From NCBI RefSeq assembly GCF_001884065.1, contig NZ_MACH01000054.1:1-64000 (forward strand): a stretch of 64,000 bases of DNA, written 5' to 3'. The notes below the pieces were generated by a model. That model made no database searches, had not been told where the DNA came from, and saw only the letters and a list, made by a program, of their open reading frames with translations. The first letter of the stretch is position 1. Each line of letters starts with the position of its first letter. Made by a program: the position numbers and the translations under genes. Positions 55,941-64,000 of this stretch are shown in pieces. The stretch is from Bacillus proteolyticus. GTDB taxonomy: Bacteria; Bacillota; Bacilli; Bacillales; Bacillaceae_G.

Positions 55941-56702
55941 ATGGGGACGATTTTAGACAAAATTGTAGAGCAAAAGAAAGTAGAAGTTGCGGAGTTATAT
56001 GAAACATATACACCAGGGAATGAAAAAAGAAAAACATACTCACTCGTAAAAGCTTTAGAACAATTTACTGTCATTGCAGAAGTAAAGCGAGCATCACCAT
56101 CAAAAGGAGATATAAATGTACACGTTGATGTACCAAAACAAGTAAAAACATATGAAGAATGCGGCGCAGGAGCAGTTTCCGTTTTAACAGACAGTCAATT
56201 TTTTAAAGGATCGTTTTATGACTTACAAACGGCAAGAGCAGAAAGTAACATTCCGCTTTTATGTAAAGATTTTATAATTGATAAGATTCAAATTGATAGA
56301 GCTTATGAAGCTGGTGCAGATCTTATTTTATTAATCGTTGCAGCATTGTCAAAAGAGAAATTAAAAGAGCTTTATAACTACGTACTAGAAAAAGGATTAG
56401 AAGCGATTGTTGAAGTTCATGATGAACAGGAATTAGAAATTGCAACCCGATTAAATCCGCACGTTATTGGAATTAATAACCGTAATTTAAAAACATTTGA
56501 AGTAGATTTAAGCCAAACTGAAAAGCTCGGAAAACGACTGAATGAGGAGAAAGTGCTTTGGATTAGTGAAAGTGGTATTCATTCAAAAGAAGATATTACT
56601 CGCGTTAAACGAGCTGGTGCAAAAGGTGTGTTAGTTGGAGAAGCGCTTATGACATCATCTTCTATAAGTAATTTTTTCGAAGACTGTAAGGTGAACATAT
56701 GA
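55941..56702 (+). CDS. trpC: Indole-3-glycerol phosphate synthase
   Basis: Closes the indole ring. It has 253 residues, with the TIM-barrel motifs [55 protein letters not shown] and [10 protein letters not shown]. One base separates it from trpD. AAAGGGTG site. Confidence 0.96.
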   Translation: MGTILDKIVEQKKVEVAELYETYTPGNEKRKTYSLVKALEQFTVIAEVKRASPSKGDINVHVDVPKQVKTYEECGAGAVSVLTDSQFFKGSFYDLQTARAESNIPLLCKDFIIDKIQIDRAYEAGADLILLIVAALSKEKLKELYNYVLEKGLEAIVEVHDEQELEIATRLNPHVIGINNRNLKTFEVDLSQTEKLGKRLNEEKVLWISESGIHSKEDITRVKRAGAKGVLVGEALMTSSSISNFFEDCKVNI

Positions 56703-57313
56703 AAGTGAAAATTTGCGGCATCACTGATGTTGAAACAGCAAAACGTGCTTGTGAATACGGAGCAGATGCACTCGGATTTGTTTTTGCAGAAAGTAAACGA
56801 AAAATCACTCCAGAGCAAGCGAAAGAAATTATTGAGGAAATTCCAGCCCACGTTTTAAAGGTCGGTGTTTTCGTAAATGAATCAGTAGAAGTGATCCAGA
56901 AAATTGCAGATGAGTGCGGGTTAACGCATGTTCAACTACATGGGGATGAAGACAATCATTACATCGGAAGATTGAAAATTCCGTCTATAAAAGCAGTAGG
57001 AGTAGCTTTAGAGCAAGATATGGAACATGCGAAAAAATACGAAACAGATTATATGTTATTTGATAGCCCGAAAGAAAAGTTCCGCGGAGGAAATGGAAAG
57101 ACATTCTCATGGGAGTTACTCGCGCATATGCCAAAAGCATTGCGAGAGAAAACGATATTAGCTGGCGGATTAAACATCATTAATATAGAAGAAGCCATTC
57201 AAACCGTTCAGCCATATATGGTCGATGTGAGTAGCGGAGTAGAAACAGAAGGAAAGAAAGATCTAAAGAAAATAAAACAATTTATTATAAAAGCGAAGGA
57301 GTGTTCCAAATGA
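56699..57313 (+). CDS. trpF: Phosphoribosylanthranilate isomerase
   Basis: Converts PRA to CdRP. It has 204 residues: [14 protein letters not shown] at the N-terminus contains the catalytic Cys, [12 protein letters not shown] follows, and [13 protein letters not shown] binds phosphate. Starts within the trpC stop (ATATGA). Ends overlapping the trpB start. Confidence 0.95.
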   Translation: MKVKICGITDVETAKRACEYGADALGFVFAESKRKITPEQAKEIIEEIPAHVLKVGVFVNESVEVIQKIADECGLTHVQLHGDEDNHYIGRLKIPSIKAVGVALEQDMEHAKKYETDYMLFDSPKEKFRGGNGKTFSWELLAHMPKALREKTILAGGLNIINIEEAIQTVQPYMVDVSSGVETEGKKDLKKIKQFIIKAKECSK

Positions 57314-58503
57314 ATTACGCATATCCAGATGAAAAAGGTCACTACGGTATATACGGAGGGCGATACGTTCCAGAAACGTTAATGCAATCTGTATTAGAAC
57401 TAGAAGAAGCATATAAAAAAGCGATGCAGGATGAAGCGTTTCAAAAGGAATTAAATCATTATTTAAAAACGTACGTCGGAAGAGAAACACCGCTTTATTT
57501 CGCTGAAAATATGACGAAGTATTGCGGCGGTGCAAAAATTTATTTAAAACGTGAAGATTTGAATCATACAGGAGCTCATAAAATTAATAATACAATTGGT
57601 CAGGCACTTCTTGCAGTACGGATGGGCAAGAAAAAAGTTGTCGCTGAAACAGGAGCAGGACAACACGGGGTGGCAACCGCTACTGTATGTGCCCTACTCG
57701 GATTAGAATGCGTCATCTTTATGGGAGAAGAAGATGTGAGACGTCAAAAATTAAACGTGTTTCGAATGGAATTACTCGGAGCGAAAGTAGAAAGTGTAGC
57801 GGCAGGTAGCGGCACATTAAAAGATGCGGTAAACGAGGCGCTTCGCTACTGGGTTTCACACGTGCACGATACACACTACATTATGGGATCAGTTCTTGGA
57901 CCACATCCATTCCCGCAAATTGTCCGTGATTTCCAAAGTGTAATTGGGAAAGAAACGAAAAAACAATACGAAGCATTAGAAGGGAAATTACCAGAAGCAG
58001 TCGTTGCTTGTATTGGCGGTGGTAGTAACGCAATGGGAATGTTTTATCCGTTCGTACACGATGAAGAAGTTACTCTTTACGGTGTTGAAGCAGCTGGAAA
58101 AGGTGTTCACACAGAAAAGCACGCAGCCACTTTAACGAAAGGAAGTGTCGGTGTTTTACACGGATCGATGATGTACCTTCTACAAAATGAAGAAGGACAA
58201 ATTCAAGAAGCACACTCTATTTCAGCCGGACTAGATTACCCAGGGGTTGGACCAGAACATAGCTTGCTAAAAGATATTGGCCGCGTTTCTTATCATTCCA
58301 TTACAGATGAAGAAGCGTTAGAAGCATTTCAATTATTAACGAAAAAAGAAGGTATTATCCCGGCATTAGAGAGTTCACATGCTGTTGCATACGCTTTAAA
58401 GCTAGCGCCACAAATGAAGCAAGACGAAGGACTTGTTATTTGTTTATCCGGCCGCGGTGATAAAGATGTAGAGAGTATAAAACGTTATATGGAAGAGGTG
58501 TAA
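57310..58503 (+). CDS. trpB: Tryptophan synthase beta subunit
   Basis: PLP enzyme that joins indole and serine. It has 397 residues from ATG 57310 (GAAGGAGTG upstream; GTG 57301 is an in-frame alternative). The PLP Lys is in [28 protein letters not shown], the phosphate-binding [10 protein letters not shown] and the end CLSGRGDKD are all present. Confidence 0.97.
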   Translation: MNYAYPDEKGHYGIYGGRYVPETLMQSVLELEEAYKKAMQDEAFQKELNHYLKTYVGRETPLYFAENMTKYCGGAKIYLKREDLNHTGAHKINNTIGQALLAVRMGKKKVVAETGAGQHGVATATVCALLGLECVIFMGEEDVRRQKLNVFRMELLGAKVESVAAGSGTLKDAVNEALRYWVSHVHDTHYIMGSVLGPHPFPQIVRDFQSVIGKETKKQYEALEGKLPEAVVACIGGGSNAMGMFYPFVHDEEVTLYGVEAAGKGVHTEKHAATLTKGSVGVLHGSMMYLLQNEEGQIQEAHSISAGLDYPGVGPEHSLLKDIGRVSYHSITDEEALEAFQLLTKKEGIIPALESSHAVAYALKLAPQMKQDEGLVICLSGRGDKDVESIKRYMEEV

Positions 58504-58506
58504 AAA

Positions 58507-59283
58507 ATGGGAGTAGAAAAAATTAAAGCAGCGTTTGAAAATGGCAAAAAAGCATTTATTCCGTACGTAATGGGCGGAGATGGTGGCCTTGAAAAACTAA
58601 AAGAAAGAATTCGTTTTCTTGATGAAGCAGGAGCAAGCATTGTTGAAATTGGTATCCCGTTTTCAGATCCAGTCGCAGACGGCCCAACGATTCAAAGAGC
58701 AGGGAAACGAGCGCTAGATAGCGGTGTAACATTAAAAGATATTTTTCAAGCGTTAGCAGAAGTAAGGAAAGAAGTAAAAATTCCATTTGTACTCATGACA
58801 TATTTAAATCCAGTACTCGCATTCGGAAAGGAACGTTTCATTGAGAGTTGTCTTGAAGCAGGTGTGGATGGCATTATCGTTCCGGACTTACCTTATGAAG
58901 AACAAGACATCATTGCACCGCTTCTACGCGAGGCGAATATAGCTTTAATTCCGCTCGTTACTGTAACGAGTCCAATTGAGCGAATCGAAAAAATTACGAG
59001 TGAATCAGAAGGATTCGTCTACGCCGTTACAGTAGCGGGCGTAACGGGAGTACGTCAAAACTTTAAAGATGAGATTCATAGTTACTTAGAAAAAGTAAAA
59101 TCACACGTCCACTTACCAGTAGTCGCAGGATTCGGTATTTCAACACGAGAGCAAATAGAAGAAATGATTACAATATGCGACGGTGTTGTCGTTGGAAGTA
59201 AGGTTATTGAGTTGTTAGAAAATGAAAAACAAGAGGAAATATGTGAGTTAATACAGGCAGTAAAACAAAAAGAAGAGGCATAA
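58507..59283 (+). CDS. trpA: Tryptophan synthase alpha subunit
   Basis: Releases indole from indole-3-glycerol phosphate. It has 258 residues, with the catalytic Glu in [20 protein letters not shown], Asp in [14 protein letters not shown], and the phosphate site VAGFGIS. Three bases after trpB. Last gene of the operon. Confidence 0.96.
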   Translation: MGVEKIKAAFENGKKAFIPYVMGGDGGLEKLKERIRFLDEAGASIVEIGIPFSDPVADGPTIQRAGKRALDSGVTLKDIFQALAEVRKEVKIPFVLMTYLNPVLAFGKERFIESCLEAGVDGIIVPDLPYEEQDIIAPLLREANIALIPLVTVTSPIERIEKITSESEGFVYAVTVAGVTGVRQNFKDEIHSYLEKVKSHVHLPVVAGFGISTREQIEEMITICDGVVVGSKVIELLENEKQEEICELIQAVKQKEEA

Positions 59284-59301
59284 GTCTCTTCTTTTTGTTT
59301 T
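59262..59301 (+). terminator. Terminator of the trp operon
   Basis: AAAACAAAAAGAAGAG, loop GCATAAGT, CTCTTCTTTTTGTTTT. The 5' arm is in the last codons of trpA. Confidence 0.88.
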
Positions 59302-59357
59302 ACGTAATAAATGTTAAAATATACAGAAAATACATATAATTTAGAGGGTGAGAAGGC

Positions 59358-59717
59358 ATGCTAAGACGTAAACTATTATATCTTCTTTTAACTGTACCAT
59401 TATACGCTTGGCTCATTAGCATGACGAAAATAGAGTTGATGGCTCTGTTTTTAGGATATGTATTCATCTTTTCCCAATTAAATCGAATACAAGAGCAATC
59501 TATTTTAGAAGTATGTATATTTTCGATTAGTATAGAACTATTTAGTATCGTTTCGATTGTGTTATTAAACGAGTTATTTCGGGGGATTTATTCATTTGCA
59601 TTAATGAAATTTGGGAATATTGTACTGCAAGTAATATGTGCTTATATTGTGTTTGTTGTGTTAGAAAAAATAATCGGACAGCAGACGGTTTTTCAGGATA
59701 AAAGAACATGGGAGTGA
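59358..59717 (+). CDS. Small membrane protein, unknown function
   Basis: A 119-residue protein with about four hydrophobic segments (about 7-22, 28-43, 50-70, 88-104). AGAGGGTGAG precedes the ATG. No family recognised. Follows the trp terminator and has its own terminator, so probably a single gene. Confidence 0.7.
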   Translation: MLRRKLLYLLLTVPLYAWLISMTKIELMALFLGYVFIFSQLNRIQEQSILEVCIFSISIELFSIVSIVLLNELFRGIYSFALMKFGNIVLQVICAYIVFVVLEKIIGQQTVFQDKRTWE

Positions 59718-59721
59718 TTCA

Positions 59722-59748
59722 AAAAAAGAGCTGTTTGGCTCTTTTTTT
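59722..59748 (+). terminator. Terminator of the small membrane gene
   Basis: AAAAAAAGAGC, loop TGTTT, GGCTCTTTTTTT. Confidence 0.88.
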
Positions 59749-59832
59749 AATCTGTTATAAAATTAATTGAAAATAACAATATCTGTTATATAATAGTTAA
59801 AAATTGCATTTTTTACGAAAAGAGATGATAAC

Positions 59833-61332
59833 ATGGCCATATTGTTGGCACTTATCCCGATTATGATGATTTTCATTTGTTTATTTTTGTTTAAACAAAC
59901 GTCATTAAGAGCCTCATTAATCTCTTATGCCGTTTCTGTTGGAATCGTTTTACTCTCGCCAACGTTTCAATTAGGGATAAGTGAAACTGTGCACGCTACG
60001 ATTAAAGGTTGGTTAATTTGTTTTATTGTCGGATACGTTTTGTTTTTCGGTATTTTTTTATTTCACCTCATGAACAAAATGGGATACATCGATCAAGTAG
60101 CACGATTTTTGGAACAAGTCACACATGACCGCTTATTACAAATGCTTCTTATGTGTTTTGGTATTTGCCCACTAATTGAATCAGTAAGTGGATTCGGTAT
60201 TGGTTTTATGGTCGCAGCGTCGATCTTTCTTTCGTTAGGCTATAAACCATTTCAAGCTGTACTGCTCTCGTTTATCGGTTTGCTGGCTAGTTCATGGGGC
60301 GCGATGGCAACGGGTACGATTATCGGTTCGCAGCTTATTAACATGCCGCTCACAACTCTTGGCACAAATACAGCATTATTAAGTATCCCGATTTTTGCAT
60401 ACTTTATCTTCCTTTCTTTATACGTTGTCGGTGGCTTTCAGGCAGTTATAGAAAAGTGGAAGGAAGGCGTTGGTTTCTTTCTATTATTTTCTCTCGGAAT
60501 CTATCTTTCTAACGCATACGTAAGTGTTGAACTAGCGGGAATATTAAGTTCTATCGTTACCATTACATTTGGTTTTTTAATCATTAAATTAAAAGGAAAA
60601 GATGAACAAAAACTTCTAACAGAGCATGCGGCGGCTACGGAGAGAGAAGTATCGATTCTAAAAATTATTAACCCTTATATCTTTTTAACAGTTTGTATTT
60701 TACTTTCTCGCCTCGTTCCTGTATTACACGATCTGCTCAGGTCATATGCAGTTCTCGATTTAAAATCATATTCTTACAAACTAGAGCTACTATATTCGCC
60801 AGGGTTTTGGCTCGCCATGACTTGTTTGTTTACAATCATTTTCTTCCGCATTCCACCTCATATTATTAAACAATCACTCTCGCAAACGATAAAACAATGG
60901 ATTCCTTTCGCTATTACAACAACGATGTTCATTGCGATTTCAGAGCTAATGGGTGCATCTGGCATGCATTCATTACTCGCAAAGACAGCTGGTGAAACAT
61001 TTGGTACGTTTTTCGTTTTCGCTGCTCCTTTCATTGGAGGAATTGGCGGTTTTTTAACCGGTAGTAACGCAGGATCAAATGCAATGTTTATAAAACTACA
61101 AATGCAAACAGCGCAAAATGTAGCACTCCCGTGGCAATACGTCACAACGCTTCAAAACACCGCATCATCAGTAGCGACGATCGCTTGTCCATCACGTATT
61201 ACACTCGGTGCTTATTTATGTGATATACCTCATCGTGAAAATGAACTATTAAAGAAAACGACATTAATGATCTTTGGTGCGGTGTTGCTTGTAGTGGTGG
61301 AGGTAATTATTTGGTATGTGTTGATAAAGTGA
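59833..61332 (+). CDS. L-lactate permease family transporter
   Basis: Proton-lactate/glycolate symporter family (LctP/LldP), 499 residues with about 13 helices. Family stretches are CFGICPLIESVSGFGIGF, SSWGAMATGTIIGSQL and GGIGGFLTGSNAGSNAMF, plus QNTASSVATIACPSRI near the end. AAAGAGATG site. No lactate dehydrogenase genes nearby, so lactate is the likely but unproven substrate. Confidence 0.92.
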   Translation: MAILLALIPIMMIFICLFLFKQTSLRASLISYAVSVGIVLLSPTFQLGISETVHATIKGWLICFIVGYVLFFGIFLFHLMNKMGYIDQVARFLEQVTHDRLLQMLLMCFGICPLIESVSGFGIGFMVAASIFLSLGYKPFQAVLLSFIGLLASSWGAMATGTIIGSQLINMPLTTLGTNTALLSIPIFAYFIFLSLYVVGGFQAVIEKWKEGVGFFLLFSLGIYLSNAYVSVELAGILSSIVTITFGFLIIKLKGKDEQKLLTEHAAATEREVSILKIINPYIFLTVCILLSRLVPVLHDLLRSYAVLDLKSYSYKLELLYSPGFWLAMTCLFTIIFFRIPPHIIKQSLSQTIKQWIPFAITTTMFIAISELMGASGMHSLLAKTAGETFGTFFVFAAPFIGGIGGFLTGSNAGSNAMFIKLQMQTAQNVALPWQYVTTLQNTASSVATIACPSRITLGAYLCDIPHRENELLKKTTLMIFGAVLLVVVEVIIWYVLIK

Positions 61333-61363
61333 AAAATCCTCCTAACGTAGGAGGATTTTTTTT
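61332..61363 (+). terminator. Terminator of the lactate permease gene
   Basis: AAAAATCCTCCTA, ACG, TAGGAGGATTTTTTTT. Confidence 0.9.
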
Positions 61364-61423
61364 ATAATTGGATAATGTTTTAAATATGAAAAGCTTCTAC
61401 TAAATGAATAGGAGATGAAAGGT

Positions 61424-62107
61424 ATGCCCTTAAAAAACTATGGTGTATTAAAAGGTACAGTTATACAATCAAAGACTGGAAAAGGGAAAACACCTCATTA
61501 TCAAGTTCATTTACAAGGCGAGGCAGGAGTAGACTATCGTATTGCAATTAACGTAAAGTCGCAAAGTTATCCGTCAGAAGTTTTATATTTTGCGAGTAAT
61601 AATATTAGGTCAGAGGCGATTCATATATTACCGACATTACCGTTTGGTTTTACGGAAGTGAAAAACAATGAACCAAAAGTCGCTTTAGATTATGTAAGAG
61701 GTAATTTATTTGATTCGAAGCAAATGATTCCTTTACCTGCTGAAAAAACGGGATCTGATAATGATTTGAATGAGAAAATAGAACATTATATAAAACGAGC
61801 GATAGAGGAAAAAGCAATTATTTACGCGTTTGGCGAAAGATGGGGACCAGAAAAAAAGGTTCCGGATTCGTATTTCCACTTTACACCTGGAAATGGTGTA
61901 CATGATATTCATATGAATCAAGGAAATGTAGAGAAATGGCAAGGTGATGACGGCATATGGCAAGACGGTGGACTACTTATTCATTTTGAGAAGAGGGAAG
62001 AGTGGGTAGGTATTTTCCTTGCCTTTCAGTCGCAATCATGGTGTACAGATGAAGAAGGGCATGCTCGTGTTCCGGTTGAGAATTATAGTTATAAGAAAAA
62101 TAACTAA
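61424..62107 (+). CDS. DUF2278 family protein (YukJ-like)
   Basis: A 227-residue protein of the YukJ/DUF2278 type. Typical parts are YGVLKGTVIQSKTGKG, HYQVHLQGEAGVDYRIAINV, FGERWGPE with a conserved Trp, and GVHDIHMNQGN. ATG 61424 fits GAAAGG; ATG 61415 is too close to GGAG. Function unknown. Confidence 0.85.
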   Translation: MPLKNYGVLKGTVIQSKTGKGKTPHYQVHLQGEAGVDYRIAINVKSQSYPSEVLYFASNNIRSEAIHILPTLPFGFTEVKNNEPKVALDYVRGNLFDSKQMIPLPAEKTGSDNDLNEKIEHYIKRAIEEKAIIYAFGERWGPEKKVPDSYFHFTPGNGVHDIHMNQGNVEKWQGDDGIWQDGGLLIHFEKREEWVGIFLAFQSQSWCTDEEGHARVPVENYSYKKNN

Positions 62108-62110
62108 TAA

Positions 62111-62141
62111 GAAGAGGGAGTTCACAACGAACGCCCTCTTC
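62111..62141. terminator. Hairpin between convergent genes
   Basis: GAAGAGGGAGTT, then an inner loop, and ACGCCCTCTTC; lies at the 3' ends of the YukJ-like gene and the metalloprotease gene, so it partly overlaps the latter. Confidence 0.55.
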
Positions 62142-62964
62142 TCATTTTATAAAACCCAAAACTCACAAGTGTAGAAATACTAGAGAAAAGCAGGGCCACA
62201 CTAGAAAATGCAATGAGATACATATTATATTTCATCATTTTGCCGATTAGTTGGTTACTATCATACTGAAAAAGTCCTGCTATTATATTGAATAAAAATA
62301 AAATGATAAACATGACGATGACACCGTCTATTGATCCTTTTATATCTGGTTTACTTAAAGCGATATGTGCGGAAATACAAATGGCGATAAATAAAAATAA
62401 CCAAAATGAAGGATTCAATAAATTGCTTATTGTAAATAAGCTTTTCAATAATACAAACGTCGATAGTAGCATGTTTTGGATCATGTCTAAGTTAATAGAA
62501 GCCGATGCAACAGTTGTTTCGAGAGTCGTATTAAATAAAGAATATGACCCTGGTACGAAATAGCGCATTAAAAGTATTAAGGTAGTAATACCAGAAATAA
62601 TAGGGCCGATACCGATAAAGAAATTACCGATTCGTTGATATATACTTTTTTGATTGTATTGATGTTGTACGTAACCTAAAGCTCCTTGACTTGTATCTGT
62701 CGGGAAGAACTGCGTTGCTACAATTTTATGACGAAATAGTATACACATAATTGCATGTCCAAGTTCATGAATAGGGACACCAATCCACGCAGTTAAAAGG
62801 AAGCCTTTCCTACCAAAAGCTCTCGACCAATACATTCGTGTGAGAGATTCTAAATAACCTAATATAAATCCAATTACAATGATGACACCAATTAAAGAGA
62901 ATAATTGGATCACGCTTGTAAGGAGTGTTTGAAAAATCGAGTTTACAAATTCCACTGTCTTCAT
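62122..62964 (-). CDS. Membrane protein with HExxH motif (M50-like peptidase candidate)
   Basis: A 280-residue protein with about six or seven helices. GVPIHELGHAIMCILF near residue 67 is a HExxH zinc motif inside a membrane segment, as in site-2 proteases. The second M50 motif (usually NxxPxxxxDG) is not clear, although IKGSIDGVIV near residue 228 ends similarly. Thus either a remote M50 protease or an inactive relative. The ATG has no strong ribosome site. Confidence 0.7.
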   Translation of the reverse strand: MKTVEFVNSIFQTLLTSVIQLFSLIGVIIVIGFILGYLESLTRMYWSRAFGRKGFLLTAWIGVPIHELGHAIMCILFRHKIVATQFFPTDTSQGALGYVQHQYNQKSIYQRIGNFFIGIGPIISGITTLILLMRYFVPGSYSLFNTTLETTVASASINLDMIQNMLLSTFVLLKSLFTISNLLNPSFWLFLFIAICISAHIALSKPDIKGSIDGVIVMFIILFLFNIIAGLFQYDSNQLIGKMMKYNMYLIAFSSVALLFSSISTLVSFGFYKMRRGRSL

Positions 62965-63150
62965 CCAATCTTTTAAAAATGTTATTTGCTCTGTTTCATA
63001 ATAACATTATTTTTCTATATTACTAGCACACATAGTTTCGTTTAAAAGAAGGATTTCATATTCTTTTTCTTGTAGTCATGTTTTATGTACAAAGTCATAT
63101 ATTGAATTTGTAACACCCTATAAGGTATATGCTTAAGGAGGGATGAGAGA

Positions 63151-63936
63151 ATGAAATGTCCGGCGTGTCATACAGAAAATGCAGCGGAAGCAAAGTTTTG
63201 CGGGAATTGTGGACATTCGTTAACGGAAGAAGTGATGGCAAGTGGTGCACAGGAAGAAGGGGAGCGACAAGCGCGCGTAGCACAAGTAAAGGAAACTCGC
63301 CCGAATGAAACGGTAGAGCAAGCGAAACGATTTGCGAGTGGCTATTTTCAGTTTTTTACACATGCTTTAAAAGCACCGACAGCGATTATGAAAAATGGCA
63401 ATATTGAAGTGCGAAATGGAATTGTAAGTCTTGTTCTTATTTGTTTTTTAGGAGCATGTATTTTTTATAGAATGATGAGCGCAACGGCAGCTGTTACGAG
63501 AACGTTAGTACCAGATATAACTACTCCTACTTTCTTTGGAGAATCTGTAAAAATCTTTTTCTTTTTATTAATTTTAACGTTATTTGTCGGATTTATTATT
63601 TTTGTAAGTGGTAAGATGATGAAATCTTCTTTTTCGTTTCTTGAAGTATTCGGTATATGGGGAACGATAGCGACTCCGGCTATTGCTATATTAGTTCTTT
63701 CTTTTCTGTTTAGTTTCCTATTGATCTTCTTTCTACCGATATTATTAGGGGTGGCTACAACGTATATGTCAATTAGTATCATCGTAGCTATATTAAAACT
63801 AGATAGCGGTGGATTAGATCCTGTTTACACTCTTCTGATCGCAAATGTTTTAATCGGAATCGCAACGTGGATTGTACTTTGGTCTTACATTAATACGATA
63901 ATTCAAACTATTACTGGAGGATTTACGGGCTTCTAA
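63151..63936 (+). CDS. Zinc-ribbon membrane protein
   Basis: A 261-residue protein. The N-terminal zinc ribbon is CPACHTENAAEAKFCGNCGH (residues 3-22, four Cys), then an acidic/basic linker, and about five hydrophobic helices from residue 90 on. AAGGAGGG precedes the ATG. The gene behind it also starts as a zinc ribbon, so the two are probably an operon. Function unknown. Confidence 0.85.
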   Translation: MKCPACHTENAAEAKFCGNCGHSLTEEVMASGAQEEGERQARVAQVKETRPNETVEQAKRFASGYFQFFTHALKAPTAIMKNGNIEVRNGIVSLVLICFLGACIFYRMMSATAAVTRTLVPDITTPTFFGESVKIFFFLLILTLFVGFIIFVSGKMMKSSFSFLEVFGIWGTIATPAIAILVLSFLFSFLLIFFLPILLGVATTYMSISIIVAILKLDSGGLDPVYTLLIANVLIGIATWIVLWSYINTIIQTITGGFTGF

Positions 63937-63955
63937 GGAAAAGGTGGTTGAATGG

Positions 63956-64000
63956 ATGAATGTATGTACTAAGTGCGGAGTTCAGTATGAAGACGGAGTG
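63956..64000 (+). CDS. Zinc-ribbon protein, cut by window end
   Basis: Only the first 15 codons are present: MNVCTKCGVQYEDGV, with a CxxC half-ribbon. GGAAAAGGTGG lies upstream. Start ATG 63956 is used because ATG 63952 stops after six codons. Confidence 0.7.
   Translation, partial: MNVCTKCGVQYEDGV

Overview
The window is a stretch of chromosome from a member of the Bacillus cereus group (B. cereus, B. anthracis or B. thuringiensis). It is AT-rich with Bacillus-type AGGAGG ribosome binding sites. It carries the exosporium genes bclA, exsY, bxpB and cotY, and bcr1-type repeats. Its gene order follows the B. subtilis opp - spx - yjbE - mecA - coiA - pepF - yjbH...yjbO - fabI - cotO - cotY/Z - yjcA - yjcD...yjcH backbone. 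I saw no rRNA, tRNA, prophage, complete insertion sequence or CRISPR array.

Layout. 1-11.6 kb: trpS with a tryptophan T-box leader, a DUF3899 protein, the oppABCDF oligopeptide importer with a good CodY box, a MATE exporter, and a second oppA. 11.7-24.9 kb: the Spx/MecA/CoiA/PepF/SpxH block (redox stress, competence, regulated proteolysis), cardiolipin synthase, a truncated globin, a CYTH protein, the small alarmone synthetase RelQ, NAD kinase and a pseudouridine synthase. The spx leader holds a PerR-like box and a LexA-like palindrome. Between pepF and spxH lie an unlisted-size 57-residue membrane protein and a candidate small RNA. 24.9-28.4 kb: a trimeric-fibre-like protein with seven 14-residue YadA-like repeats and a putative self-cleaving C-terminal domain, PrpE phosphatase, and an FtsW/RodA-type protein.

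28.6-38.7 kb is the exosporium glycoprotein island. It holds bclA (with only about 16 collagen triplets), glycosyltransferases, methyltransferases and rfbACBD for dTDP-L-rhamnose. Three genes here (a GT2 glycosyltransferase, a TylF-like O-methyltransferase and a SAM methyltransferase) each carry a single-base frameshift, while the genes around them are intact. 38.8-42.8 kb: FapR-controlled fabI, then the coat/exosporium morphogenesis genes cotO, exsY, a DUF1360 (YjcA) gene, a small Gln-rich gene, bxpB and cotY.

42.9-52 kb: a UvrD-like helicase, a bcr1 repeat inserted across the yjcF stop codon, yjcFGH, a DMT transporter, a Crp/Fnr regulator, small proteins, and putP with CodY and cre-like sites. 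52.3-59.3 kb: the complete trpEGDCFBA operon behind two tandem T-boxes, both with UGG specifiers. 59.3-64 kb: a small membrane protein, a lactate permease, a YukJ-like protein, an HExxH membrane metalloprotease candidate, a zinc-ribbon membrane protein, and the first 15 codons of another zinc-ribbon protein.

The main themes are peptide uptake and stress proteolysis, building and decorating the spore exosporium, and T-box control of tryptophan metabolism at two loci. The points most worth checking are the cluster of frameshifts around bclA, the candidate small RNA, the fibre protein, and the long perfect palindromes. All calls come from reading the sequence; no database search was run.
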